Counted from the first letter of the stretch, positions 24,776 through 32,990 are shown. The stretch is DNA of 34,912 nt from Paludibacteraceae bacterium (GCA_024401555.1 JAKSKV010000032.1:1-34912), one strand, 5' to 3'. Numbers and translations are program-made. The notes: generated by a model not told the origin, from the sequence alone.

Positions 24776-24864
24776 GTCGGCAGAGTGCTTAAAGGGGGGT
24801 CAAAATAGGAAACTCGCCACTGCTCCCAGAAGGTCGCAGAGGCTATTAATGATAATAGAAAATT

Positions 24865-25425
24865 ATGGCAATAACAGATAGAATATACAGAACCTGCACT
24901 TATATTGCAGGTGACTGGGATAACGACAATGATGCCGTTAACCAACTCAAGAAATGGAACGAAAGTGACAAGTGGGGCTTGACGTTCAATGATGTACATG
25001 AACTCACCCAATCACGCGATAGCAGTCTTAACTGTTCCATCAAGAAGAGCCTTCGCAACCGAATGAATATTTGTAAAACATTCGTATTGATAGTAGGCGA
25101 AAAAACGAATTCACTTCGTAGTGGTGCTTGTTTCCTGTGTAGTGAATACGTAAAAGCAACAATGTGGGCGTCCGAATACTGCAGAAAAGGTTATAGTATT
25201 GACAACTGCAGTTATGTAGAAACGGAATGCACTATGGCTGCATCAGATAATGCCGCTGGCAAGATAAAAATTATTGTCCTGTACAAAGATACCAAAGTTG
25301 ACCGAAGCAAATGTCCCGCAGATGTTCGGTGGAGAGGCACCCATGTTTCAATGATCTACAAGGGTAATGATGGTACCTACTATTGGGACTACAGCGCAGT
25401 AAAACAAGCATTCGATAATCTTTAA
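24865..25425 (+). CDS. TIR-like protein (DUF1863/ThsB-like), candidate Thoeris signal-producing enzyme
   Basis: A 186-residue TIR-like protein. The N-terminal beta strand reads YRTCTYIAGDWDND, the central strand TFVLIVGEKTNS (72-83), and a later strand IKIIVLYKD. The likely catalytic glutamate is Glu121 in YVETECTMA, four residues after an aromatic residue, matching the W-V-x-x-E pattern of ThsB-type TIR domains. TIR enzymes of Thoeris cleave NAD+ and make an ADPR-derived signal upon phage infection. An unusual insert of about 30 residues (84-116) is rich in cysteine; the protein has nine cysteines in total. It lies 11 bases before the macro-domain gene, so the pair is probably one operon. 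Confidence 0.78.
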   Translation: MAITDRIYRTCTYIAGDWDNDNDAVNQLKKWNESDKWGLTFNDVHELTQSRDSSLNCSIKKSLRNRMNICKTFVLIVGEKTNSLRSGACFLCSEYVKATMWASEYCRKGYSIDNCSYVETECTMAASDNAAGKIKIIVLYKDTKVDRSKCPADVRWRGTHVSMIYKGNDGTYYWDYSAVKQAFDNL

Positions 25426-25436
25426 TCATCCAAAGT

Positions 25437-26285
25437 ATGAAACAATTCTTCGCTCATTTTGTTGCGATGTTGGCAGCACTGTCTTCTGTTGCTACCCTCA
25501 TAACGTTTGCTACAGGTGTTCAGGGGTCAATATCAACTATAAGGCTACCAATTGGTATTGGTGTTGGAATTCTTCTAATCTGTACTCTCTATGCAACTAT
25601 ACAGACTTGGCGTAAAAAGAAGATAGAACTCAATATCACATCTAACCTGAAGCTCACCATCCAGCAGGCAGACCTATTCAAGCAAAATGGTATCATCGTA
25701 ATTGGATTCAATGAATACTTTGATACGCATGTTGGAGACGGAATTGTCAGTTCAAAGACTCTTCATGGTATCTTCATCAACAAATACTATAAGGATCATA
25801 TTGAAGACCTTGATGCAGACATTAAGTCTTCGCTCGCCAAACAAGAAATAAGTCCCAAAGAAGTGAATTGCCAAAGGCGACACAAGGCAGGCAAAACCGA
25901 CAGATACGAACTTGGTACATGCGCATTGGTTCATGATGGTGGCAAGAAATATGTACTTGTGGCTTTAACCCACTTTGATGAACACGATAAAGCAAATCTT
26001 ACCAGAGAAGAATTCAATACAGTACTTTCAAAACTCATGTTTTTCCTTTCAACCCATTCTGAGGCAAATGAAGTCCACATGCCTATTCTGGGTACTGGTC
26101 TTGCTCGTCTCAACCGTTCAGAAAGTCGCATCCTCCATTTCATCATCGATAGTCTTGATTTCCTCCATGCGCATCCTATCCTTGGAGGACTCTTTATTGA
26201 CATTCTTTCATTGAAGTCGGCAGGTGTCAATTTAAATGCAGTTGAAGATCATTTTAAGAAGGGAATCAAAGAAGAAGCTTATTGA
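25437..26285 (+). CDS. thsA: Two-TM plus macro-domain protein, type II Thoeris ThsA-like effector
   Basis: A 282-residue protein with two N-terminal membrane helices (about 8-27 and 37-57), a basic linker (WRKKK), then a macro-like domain. The macro features are IIVIGFNEYFDTHVGDGIVSSK (86-107) and PILGTGLARLN (216-226), matching the nucleotide-binding loops of ThsA_Macro (formerly DUF6430). In type II Thoeris this architecture senses a TIR-made ADPR derivative (reported as His-ADPR) through the macro domain and disrupts the membrane through its helices. It is flanked on both sides by TIR genes, with 11-base and 2-base gaps. The fold call is confident; the biological activity is inferred from architecture and context. 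Confidence 0.85.
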   Translation: MKQFFAHFVAMLAALSSVATLITFATGVQGSISTIRLPIGIGVGILLICTLYATIQTWRKKKIELNITSNLKLTIQQADLFKQNGIIVIGFNEYFDTHVGDGIVSSKTLHGIFINKYYKDHIEDLDADIKSSLAKQEISPKEVNCQRRHKAGKTDRYELGTCALVHDGGKKYVLVALTHFDEHDKANLTREEFNTVLSKLMFFLSTHSEANEVHMPILGTGLARLNRSESRILHFIIDSLDFLHAHPILGGLFIDILSLKSAGVNLNAVEDHFKKGIKEEAY

Positions 26286-26287
26286 TT

Positions 26288-27073
26288 ATGTTTATACCAT
26301 TCAAAATAAATATTAATGAAATTGACAAACTCCAAGTCCCAGTGTCATTAGCGCCTGATAAGTTTAAGGAACGAGAAAAATCAGCATTGTCATTTCTTAA
26401 GAAAAAGATTGATCCAAATACAGGAGTCTTTGATGCAGAAGAACTTAAAAAGTGTTGGCTACCTGTAGATGAGCAGTATCATATATTTATCTCCTACTCA
26501 CATGATGATAAGCCGAAAGCCATCAAACTGGCAAGTTGGTTTGAAAGTCATGGAGTGAGGTGCTTCCTTGATGCATACTACTGGAATAATGCAGATGATT
26601 TGCTAAAATCCATAGATGATGCAAAATGCAAGAACCCCAACAGGGAGACCTATAGTTACAAAAAACGCAACTATAGCACATCTTTGATACATGCAATGCT
26701 TTCCATGGCAATTATGGAAGCCATTGATAAATGTGATTTTGGTATATTCATAGAGAGTCCAAATTCACTAACGCTCAACCTTGACAACATTCAGAGTTTC
26801 ACGCTTTCTCCCTGGATTTATGAAGAACTGAATCTTATGACTTCAATCGAGAAGCGCACTCCTTACTGGCTAGCAGAAAGACAAATACGTATGTTTAGTC
26901 AGGGTGCCAAAATGATTGTTGAATCTACTGCTCCTATAAAGATGAGATTTACGGTTCCTTTGGATCAGCTTGCAGAATTAGAGGCTACAGACCTGATGTC
27001 AACAAAAGGAGAGGGGACGTTATGGCTGAATAATTTTGTCAGTTTGTGTGAGAGAGAGTTAATGGATGTATAA
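26288..27073 (+). CDS. Canonical TIR-domain protein, second candidate Thoeris sensor
   Basis: A 261-residue protein with about 63 residues before a classical TIR domain: strand and box 1 YHIFISYSHDDKPKAIKLA (64-82), GVRCFLDAYYW (89-99), a long insert (about 112-132), CDFGIFIESPNSL (149-161) and the catalytic motif SPWIYEEL with Glu180 at the NADase position. The C-terminal roughly 75 residues may form a helical specificity part. ATG 26288 begins two bases after the upstream stop; a TTG at 26282 would overlap it. It is unlike the TIR protein at 24865, so the cassette has two different TIR sensors feeding one effector, an arrangement known in Thoeris. The donor of specificity is unknown. Confidence 0.85.
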   Translation: MFIPFKININEIDKLQVPVSLAPDKFKEREKSALSFLKKKIDPNTGVFDAEELKKCWLPVDEQYHIFISYSHDDKPKAIKLASWFESHGVRCFLDAYYWNNADDLLKSIDDAKCKNPNRETYSYKKRNYSTSLIHAMLSMAIMEAIDKCDFGIFIESPNSLTLNLDNIQSFTLSPWIYEELNLMTSIEKRTPYWLAERQIRMFSQGAKMIVESTAPIKMRFTVPLDQLAELEATDLMSTKGEGTLWLNNFVSLCERELMDV

Positions 27074-27090
27074 TATAATATAATATAATA
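27071..27090. repeat. Pentanucleotide microsatellite, four copies of TAATA
   Basis: Four exact TAATA units begin at the stop codon of the second TIR gene. Too short to claim function, though slippage could change the 3' end of the transcript. Confidence 0.7.
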
Positions 27091-27169
27091 GTGTGCTTTT
27101 AATTAGTACAACATCTAATTCACACTGAATCACTGGATAATTACTTTGATGAAGCATTTTAAAATATGA

Positions 27170-27223
27170 ATGCCGTCCAATTCATCAAATAACACCCGAA
27201 TAGCAAAGAATACCCTCTCGTGA
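27170..27223 (+). pseudogene. Remnant of the 5' end of a Wzx-type flippase gene
   Basis: The frame reads MPSNSSNNTRIAKNTLS then stops. The intact flippase 170 bases downstream starts MPDNSSANKRIAKNSVI, and the DNA is also clearly similar over the first 42 bases. The IAKNT pattern is typical of Bacteroidota Wzx N-termini. This looks like the start of an older or alternative flippase gene left behind when the present one was recombined in, rather than a random match. Confidence 0.65.
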
Positions 27224-27339
27224 GCAACCTCTTATTCTCATAATCTCATGTGATGACAGCGACTCTTGTATTATCAGGATCCGCACATTTCTGATAATCG
27301 GTTCAATTCTGATGGTCGCATTAATATAAATTTATAATC

Positions 27340-28869
27340 ATGCCAGACAATTCATCAGCAAACAAAAGAATAGCAAAGAATAGTGTGATACTTACTATTC
27401 AACTGATTTTTGTTCTCTTGTTAACATTGTATACAACCAGAGTAATGCTAGATATACTCGGAGTAATAGATTATGGAGTTTACAATGTTGTTTGCGGATT
27501 TGTTACAATGTTCACATTTTTGAATACATCAATGTCCAATGGAATACAGCGTTTCTTTAATTATGAATTAGGTCAAAATGGCGTACGTGGAGCTCAGAAA
27601 GTATTTAACACTGCTGTGTATGTTCAAATTTTTTTTGCTGGATTAATAATTCTCTTTACGGAAACTTTTGGCCTTTGGTATTTGTACGAGAAAATGATTA
27701 TACCCGATGAGAGAATTACAGCTGCATTTTGGATATTTCAATCCTCGATACTAAGTTTCTTGTTTATTATTCTACAATCCCCATTTACAGCGGCTGTAAT
27801 GGCACATGAGAAAATGGGATTTTACTCTTCAATAAGTTTAATAGATGCAGTATTGAAATTAGTTGTAGTTTTAACTTTGCCACTATTCGGCGGTGATCAA
27901 CTAGTTGTATATGGAATTTTATTTGCGTTAATTAGTGTATTTAACTTCACTATATATTTCACATACTGTAGAAGAAATTTTGATGAGATTTCATTTCGTT
28001 TAGACTTTGATCGTAGTATGTTCAAGTCAATGCTAATCTTTTCTGGTTGGAATGTATTTGGATCCTTCGCTAATATGATGCGTGAGCAAGGAATAAATCT
28101 TGTGCTTAATCTGTTTTTTGGCCCTCTGGTTAATGCGGCTAGAGCTGTTGCAGCACAGGTAAATGGTGGACTGCAATCATTTGTTTACAACCTTACGACA
28201 GCTATGCGCCCACAGGTCGTTCAATCTTATGCCCAAGGGAATATTGATAGAACTATGCGACTGACCTTTAGCATAAGCAAACTTAGTTGCTTTTGCCTAT
28301 ATTTGATATCGTTACCTATATTGGTCGACATTGATTTTGTATTACACATTTGGTTGGGAAGTAATGTTCCCGCACACACGTCCTCATTTATTTATATTAT
28401 TGTTCTTACCTCTTTTTTGAATAACCTAAATTCAGCTGTGTCTGGTGTGGTGCATGCCTCAGGAAGGATGAAACTATACCAACTAACAGGTGGTGGATGT
28501 ATATTATTAGTAATTCCTTTGGCATATTTTGCACTTAAGATGGGTGCAGAACCAGAGTGGGCTTTACTTGTGTGTTTTTTCACAATGATTATAGCTCAAA
28601 TTGTTGCCCTCATTGTTCTTAAAACAATTGTTGATTATTCGATTATTGAATATGTGAAAAGGGTTCTAAAACCCTTCTTTTCAGTGGTAATACTCAGTTT
28701 TTGGATACCAATCGTAATCAGTAATCAGATGCAAGAAGGATTTTTTAGGTTTGTTGCAGTTGGAGTCGTTTCAGTTATTACAACATCATTATTGATTTTT
28801 ACAATTGGTTTAGATACGAATGAAAAAGGCCTAATAATACAATTAGCAACCAAAATTGTGAGGAAATAG
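27340..28869 (+). CDS. wzx: Wzx-type polysaccharide repeat-unit flippase
   Basis: Moves the undecaprenyl-diphosphate-linked repeat unit across the inner membrane. At 509 residues it is made of about 12-14 hydrophobic helices, in the MATE/MVF-related polysaccharide transporter superfamily. Typical features are the N-terminal RIAKNSVILTIQL, RVMLDILGVIDYGVYNVVCG after the first helix, a basic cytoplasmic loop, and ARAVAAQVNGGLQSF in the middle, matching Bacteroides Wzx proteins by recall. The DNA is strongly AT-rich. It is the only flippase in the window, so it must serve both polysaccharide blocks or another flippase lies outside. The next gene begins one base after its stop. Confidence 0.88.
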   Translation: MPDNSSANKRIAKNSVILTIQLIFVLLLTLYTTRVMLDILGVIDYGVYNVVCGFVTMFTFLNTSMSNGIQRFFNYELGQNGVRGAQKVFNTAVYVQIFFAGLIILFTETFGLWYLYEKMIIPDERITAAFWIFQSSILSFLFIILQSPFTAAVMAHEKMGFYSSISLIDAVLKLVVVLTLPLFGGDQLVVYGILFALISVFNFTIYFTYCRRNFDEISFRLDFDRSMFKSMLIFSGWNVFGSFANMMREQGINLVLNLFFGPLVNAARAVAAQVNGGLQSFVYNLTTAMRPQVVQSYAQGNIDRTMRLTFSISKLSCFCLYLISLPILVDIDFVLHIWLGSNVPAHTSSFIYIIVLTSFLNNLNSAVSGVVHASGRMKLYQLTGGGCILLVIPLAYFALKMGAEPEWALLVCFFTMIIAQIVALIVLKTIVDYSIIEYVKRVLKPFFSVVILSFWIPIVISNQMQEGFFRFVAVGVVSVITTSLLIFTIGLDTNEKGLIIQLATKIVRK

Positions 28870-28870
28870 T

Positions 28871-30220
28871 ATGAAAAAAGTAATAACATACGGAACATAT
28901 GACCTGCTCCATCAAGGTCATGTTAATCTGCTTCGTAGAGCAAGGGAACTTGGCGACTACCTGATAGTGGGAGTTACCTCTGATTCTTTTGACAGAGAAA
29001 GAGGTAAACTTAATGTACGTAATAATGTTCTGGAGCGTGTGGAAGCCGTTAAAGCTACTGGCTATGCTGATGAGGTGATTATTGAGGATTATGTGGGTCA
29101 GAAGATTGATGACATTCAAAAGTATAATGTAGATATCTTTGCTATTGGCTCAGATTGGGAAGGTCGTTTTGATTATCTAAATGAGTTTACAAAGGTGGTT
29201 TACCTTCCTCGTACAGAAGGTATCAGCTCAACTCTACTTCGTGCGGAAATCACTACGATTGTAAAAGTTGGTATCATTGGCTGCGGTCGCATTGCAAAAC
29301 GTTTCCCTAAGGAAGCAGATGTTGTAAGCGGATTGAAGATTATCGCCACATACGATACAAATGAGCAGAATGCGAACGTTATAGCATCTGGAATCGAGGG
29401 ATGTAATGTTTACTCGACTGTTGAAGAGCTTTTTGACCATGTTGATGCTGTCTATGTTGCCACGCCACATCTATATCATTACGACTACATCAAAGCTGCC
29501 ATTAACGCAGGTAAGCATGTTTTGGTTGAGACTCCTATGGTTCTTGATGGCAACCAGGCAAGAGAGTGTTTTGAGTTGGCGGAACGGAGGGGCGTTATCC
29601 TGATGGAGGCTAACAAGACCGCTCATTGTCCGGCCTTCAATCACTTGATGGTTATGATAAAGAGTGGAGTAATTGGTGAGGTCGTAGATATTGAAGCGTC
29701 TGAGTCTAAACTTTGGTCAGACGATATGAATCTTCGAGAGTTTGACCCTCAGCAAGCTGGTGGTTCGCTTTACGAGTTAGGTAGTTACACACTTCTTCCC
29801 ATCATCAAACTGATGGGTTGTGAATATGGTAACCTAAATATCTACAGTCGAATGAAGAACGGTGTTGATATGTTTACCCGTGGTGTGTTCCGCTATCCAC
29901 ATGCCACTTGTTCGTTTAAGGTTGGATTGGGCGTAAAGACAGAAGGTAACCTTGTAATCTCTGGTACTAAGGGTTATGCATACGTTCCTGCTCCATGGTG
30001 GAAAACTGATTTTTTCGAACTTCGCTATGAAGATCAGAACAAGAATCAGAAATACTTCTATAAGTGGGATGGCGAAGGCTTGCGTTATGAGATACAGGAG
30101 TTTATCTCTTGTATTGTAAACAAGCGTTTCTCCTCCGCACGTCTGAGAAGAAGAGAATCTGTTTGTATGGCTGAAATCATGCAAGCATTTACAGAACGGA
30201 AAAATTTCTTTGAAATATAA
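28871..30220 (+). CDS. Cytidylyltransferase-oxidoreductase fusion (TagD-like plus Gfo/Idh/MocA)
   Basis: A 449-residue two-domain protein. Residues 1-125 are a TagD/TarD-like cytidylyltransferase with HxGH (HQGH, 14-17) and RTEGISST (about 115-122), which should activate a phosphorylated polyol or similar small alcohol as a CDP derivative. From about residue 133 a Gfo/Idh/MocA NAD(P)-dependent oxidoreductase follows (VGIIGCGRIAKRF). Its usual EKP motif is changed to ETP at residues 220-222, so the catalytic lysine is missing; activity may differ. The following short-chain dehydrogenase and LicD genes suggest one pathway that makes and transfers a CDP-linked group. The exact substrate (glycerol, ribitol or another) is not known. 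Confidence 0.85.
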   Translation: MKKVITYGTYDLLHQGHVNLLRRARELGDYLIVGVTSDSFDRERGKLNVRNNVLERVEAVKATGYADEVIIEDYVGQKIDDIQKYNVDIFAIGSDWEGRFDYLNEFTKVVYLPRTEGISSTLLRAEITTIVKVGIIGCGRIAKRFPKEADVVSGLKIIATYDTNEQNANVIASGIEGCNVYSTVEELFDHVDAVYVATPHLYHYDYIKAAINAGKHVLVETPMVLDGNQARECFELAERRGVILMEANKTAHCPAFNHLMVMIKSGVIGEVVDIEASESKLWSDDMNLREFDPQQAGGSLYELGSYTLLPIIKLMGCEYGNLNIYSRMKNGVDMFTRGVFRYPHATCSFKVGLGVKTEGNLVISGTKGYAYVPAPWWKTDFFELRYEDQNKNQKYFYKWDGEGLRYEIQEFISCIVNKRFSSARLRRRESVCMAEIMQAFTERKNFFEI

Positions 30221-30954
30221 TGAGGAAAGCATTGGTTGTGGGAGGTGCAAATGGAATTGGCCTATCAATTGCCACAGAATTAGCAAAACGTGAAAGTATA
30301 GAGAAAGTTTATATTGTAGATAAAGCTACTGTTGCAGGAGAGTTTCTGTGCTCCAAATTTGAGACCTACCAATTTGACCTTACACAAGAGGATTATAGTA
30401 TCTTCGAAAAGTTTCAGGACATCGATACCTTGATGATAACTGCAGGTTTTGGAAGGTTGGCTTTGTTTGAAAACATTGACGAGAAGATGATTCCTCTATA
30501 TTTTAATGTGAATACAATACCAGTTATTCGCATTGTGAAAAGGTTCTACAATAAAATGAATTCACGGGATGATTTTTATTGTGGTGTGATGGTAAGTATA
30601 GCTGGCTTTATGAGTTCTCCATTCTTTAGTATCTATGCAGCTACTAAGGCAGCACTGAAGGTGTTCATCGAGAGTGTGAATGTGGAACTACTGAAGAGTG
30701 GTAGTAAAAATCAAATTCTTAATGTGAGTCCTGGCTCGTTGAAAGGCACTAGCTTCACTAATGGTAGGACTGATCTTTGTTTAACTGCTCCAATGGCACA
30801 AGCCATTATTAGTGAAATGGAGAAAAAAAACGACCTTTTTATCCCTCAGTATGAAGAGGTATTTAAGCATGTGTTGGAACGTTATCATGAAGATTTTCGT
30901 AAGGAAGGTGCTCATTCGTATGATTATAAAGTTCATAGTGGTAGGATTCTATAA
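30220..30954 (+). CDS. Short-chain dehydrogenase/reductase
   Basis: A 244-residue SDR with NAD(P)-binding GGANGIGLSIA near the N-terminus, a LMITAGFG strand in place of the NNAG motif, catalytic serine in VSIAGFMSS and the YAATK active-site pair. The ATG overlaps the previous stop by one base (TAATG), so translation is coupled to the fusion protein. In other bacteria, CDP-ribitol, CDP-glycerol and related pathways pair a cytidylyltransferase with an SDR that reduces a sugar phosphate (TarI/TarJ or Gtp-like). A similar role fits here, though the oxidised sugar is unknown. Codon use is AT-rich like its neighbours. Confidence 0.86.
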   Translation: MRKALVVGGANGIGLSIATELAKRESIEKVYIVDKATVAGEFLCSKFETYQFDLTQEDYSIFEKFQDIDTLMITAGFGRLALFENIDEKMIPLYFNVNTIPVIRIVKRFYNKMNSRDDFYCGVMVSIAGFMSSPFFSIYAATKAALKVFIESVNVELLKSGSKNQILNVSPGSLKGTSFTNGRTDLCLTAPMAQAIISEMEKKNDLFIPQYEEVFKHVLERYHEDFRKEGAHSYDYKVHSGRIL

Positions 30955-31093
30955 TTAATACCACGATTTTTAATGTTACAAGATGAGAGGATTATTCTTC
31001 GACTGTTATGATAATTCATATGTAAAAAGTAATCTTAATAAAGGTTAATAGTGGATATCACTATAAATAAGATGTTTAATTAAAATTTTTTTT

Positions 31094-31840
31094 ATGAAAA
31101 GACCAAGTATTATAGAGTTTATCAAGCAATTTTTGTACGATATCTTTGAAGGAACGGCAATAAAAAAATATCTAAAAACATTCTATTTGAAACATATAGA
31201 AAAGAAAGATCAGATAGAAAGGAATGCTGTATTTAAGGAACATGCGGTCTCGGTTCTAAAGTCTTTCAAAGAATGTATGGATGCTAATAACATTGAATAT
31301 ACATTGGCTTTTGGTTCAATGCTGGGAGCTGTACGCGAACATGGGTTTATTAAGCATGATTTGGATCTAGATACCAATATCTGGTATAATGGTAATTGTA
31401 AGTATATTCAAAAATGTCTTGAAGAATATGGATTTAAATTGATACACTTCTTTAGTGTTGACGATGATAAAAACGGAAGAGAGGAAACATATATAAAGGA
31501 TGGCGTAACAATTGATATATTTTACATTTATGATGCAATTCAGGACTTGCCTTATTGCTGTGATTTTGTAAAGTTCAAGGATTCTGTTGATTGGACAATG
31601 TCTAATTACAAACACGGTGGCCTACTTCCTCGTAGACTTGAACTTCCTTTTTCTCGTAATCGTGTGATGGCAGAATTTGAAGGTGTGGAAGTTTATATTC
31701 AAGAAAATGCTCACGAAATTTTAAGCATGCGATATGGCAGTGATTATATGATACCTAATCCTGGATGGGTTAATGGATTTGATAATCCACATATCATAGA
31801 GTGGCATGGAAAGATTGCTAAATTCACCAAACTTGATTGA
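31094..31840 (+). CDS. LicD-family phosphotransferase
   Basis: LicD proteins transfer a phosphorylated group from a CDP donor (phosphocholine, or polyol phosphate in relatives such as fukutin-type enzymes) to a glycan. The 248-residue protein has the LicD core: YTLAFGSMLGAVREHG (69-84) followed by HDLDLD (88-93), whose aspartates bind metal, then IDIFYIYDA and a C-terminal YGSDYMIPNPGW. It follows the CDP-activating fusion and SDR after a 139-base gap. The donor is probably the CDP compound they make, decorating the repeat unit. The 30-60 residue N-terminal helix may attach it to the membrane surface. Family assignment is good, substrate is inference. Confidence 0.85.
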   Translation: MKRPSIIEFIKQFLYDIFEGTAIKKYLKTFYLKHIEKKDQIERNAVFKEHAVSVLKSFKECMDANNIEYTLAFGSMLGAVREHGFIKHDLDLDTNIWYNGNCKYIQKCLEEYGFKLIHFFSVDDDKNGREETYIKDGVTIDIFYIYDAIQDLPYCCDFVKFKDSVDWTMSNYKHGGLLPRRLELPFSRNRVMAEFEGVEVYIQENAHEILSMRYGSDYMIPNPGWVNGFDNPHIIEWHGKIAKFTKLD

Positions 31841-31841
31841 A

Positions 31842-32990
31842 ATGGATTTCATAAAGAATAACAACATTGCCGGGACATTATATGTAATATTAATTTCTCT
31901 GGCATTGTTGTTCCATGTTTTCAACAACATCCAATTGTCTGATTCAGTAAAAATGTTTCATTTATTTTCTGGAGCAGCAATAGGCGTAGGATTCTTCCTT
32001 ACAAAACAAAAGGATCAGATTATCCAAGCGTTCTATATGTTGTTGATATGGTCACTTGTTTCTTGTTTGCTTTCTCCAATAGACGGTGCATTTATGAGTG
32101 AGATCAAATTTTTGATCGTTGCTTTATCAGTCTCATATATTCCTGAAATACCGCTGAAAAAACTGATTCTATTTGTTAATGCAATAATTCCAATTGCGCT
32201 AGTCGCATTGGTTGGTAATTATTTTAGGGTAGCTATCTACAGATATGAAGGTTTTTATAATGATCCTAACTATTTCTGTACAACTTTGTTGGTTTTCTTC
32301 TTTTATATCCAGTTGTATTGGAATTCATCGGATAAAAAATTGATCAAAGCTGGCTTAGTTGCGGAAATGATAATAATCTTTTTTTTGGTAGGAACTTCAA
32401 TATCAAGAACTGGACTTGCATGCCTTTCCTTGTCGGTTATAGTGTTTGGATGGGACCGTTTTAAGAGAAATAAAGGTGCAACTTTTGTTGGAATTATAAT
32501 AGTAGGTGTTCTTGTATATAGATATTTTGGAGATTATTTGGCGGATTTAATACAGGGTTATACTATACGAGAAACACAAAATACGGATACTCTATCTAGT
32601 GCATCTGACTTGCGATGGGAGATTTCAATGAGAGGTATTAGTTATGTTTTCAATCATCCTGAATACTTGCTACAAGGAATTGGTATTGGTGCCTATTCCG
32701 CAGCGTCCGTATTGGATGGATGGCATGCGAGTACGCAACATATTGATCACAATACTATTACTTCATGGTTTTCAGAACAAGGATTGATTGGATTAGTGTT
32801 GTTACTAAGATTTCTTATTTTGTTGTTGAAAGAAATAAATAATAGTGAACAACTTCGAGAAAATGGGCTTAGATTTGTTTGTGTGTGCACATTAGGTGTT
32901 TTTGTGATATTTAGTGTGTCGATCAATATGACAAATTATTTGCCGTACTGGTTTCTCTTGTTTACCTTAATAGCTGTTGCTCAAGATTAA
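31842..32990 (+). CDS. Wzy-like polysaccharide polymerase
   Basis: A 382-residue protein of about ten to twelve hydrophobic helices, with DPNYFCTTLLVFF and a later segment HIDHNTITSWFSEQGLIGLVLLLRFLILL, where the H-N-x-x-x-x-x-x-x-x-G-L pattern resembles the C-terminal loop of O-antigen polymerases. It probably joins repeat units in the periplasm after flipping. ATG 31842 lies just after the LicD stop; a start at 31806 would overlap LicD by 35 bases and begin with a non-membrane stretch. It is unlike the protein encoded at 8943, so the locus has two such enzymes. Confidence 0.8.
   Translation: MDFIKNNNIAGTLYVILISLALLFHVFNNIQLSDSVKMFHLFSGAAIGVGFFLTKQKDQIIQAFYMLLIWSLVSCLLSPIDGAFMSEIKFLIVALSVSYIPEIPLKKLILFVNAIIPIALVALVGNYFRVAIYRYEGFYNDPNYFCTTLLVFFFYIQLYWNSSDKKLIKAGLVAEMIIIFFLVGTSISRTGLACLSLSVIVFGWDRFKRNKGATFVGIIIVGVLVYRYFGDYLADLIQGYTIRETQNTDTLSSASDLRWEISMRGISYVFNHPEYLLQGIGIGAYSAASVLDGWHASTQHIDHNTITSWFSEQGLIGLVLLLRFLILLLKEINNSEQLRENGLRFVCVCTLGVFVIFSVSINMTNYLPYWFLLFTLIAVAQD

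Noticed and set aside
27071-27090. Phase-variable repeat controlling the second TIR gene
   Set aside because: The TAATA repeat begins at the stop codon, so length change would not alter the protein, and four copies are too few to claim slippage.
31060-31085. Inverted repeat ATAGTG/CACTAT with GATAT loop upstream of licD
   Set aside because: Only six pairs, AT-rich and without a T-run or other context; expected by chance at this composition.
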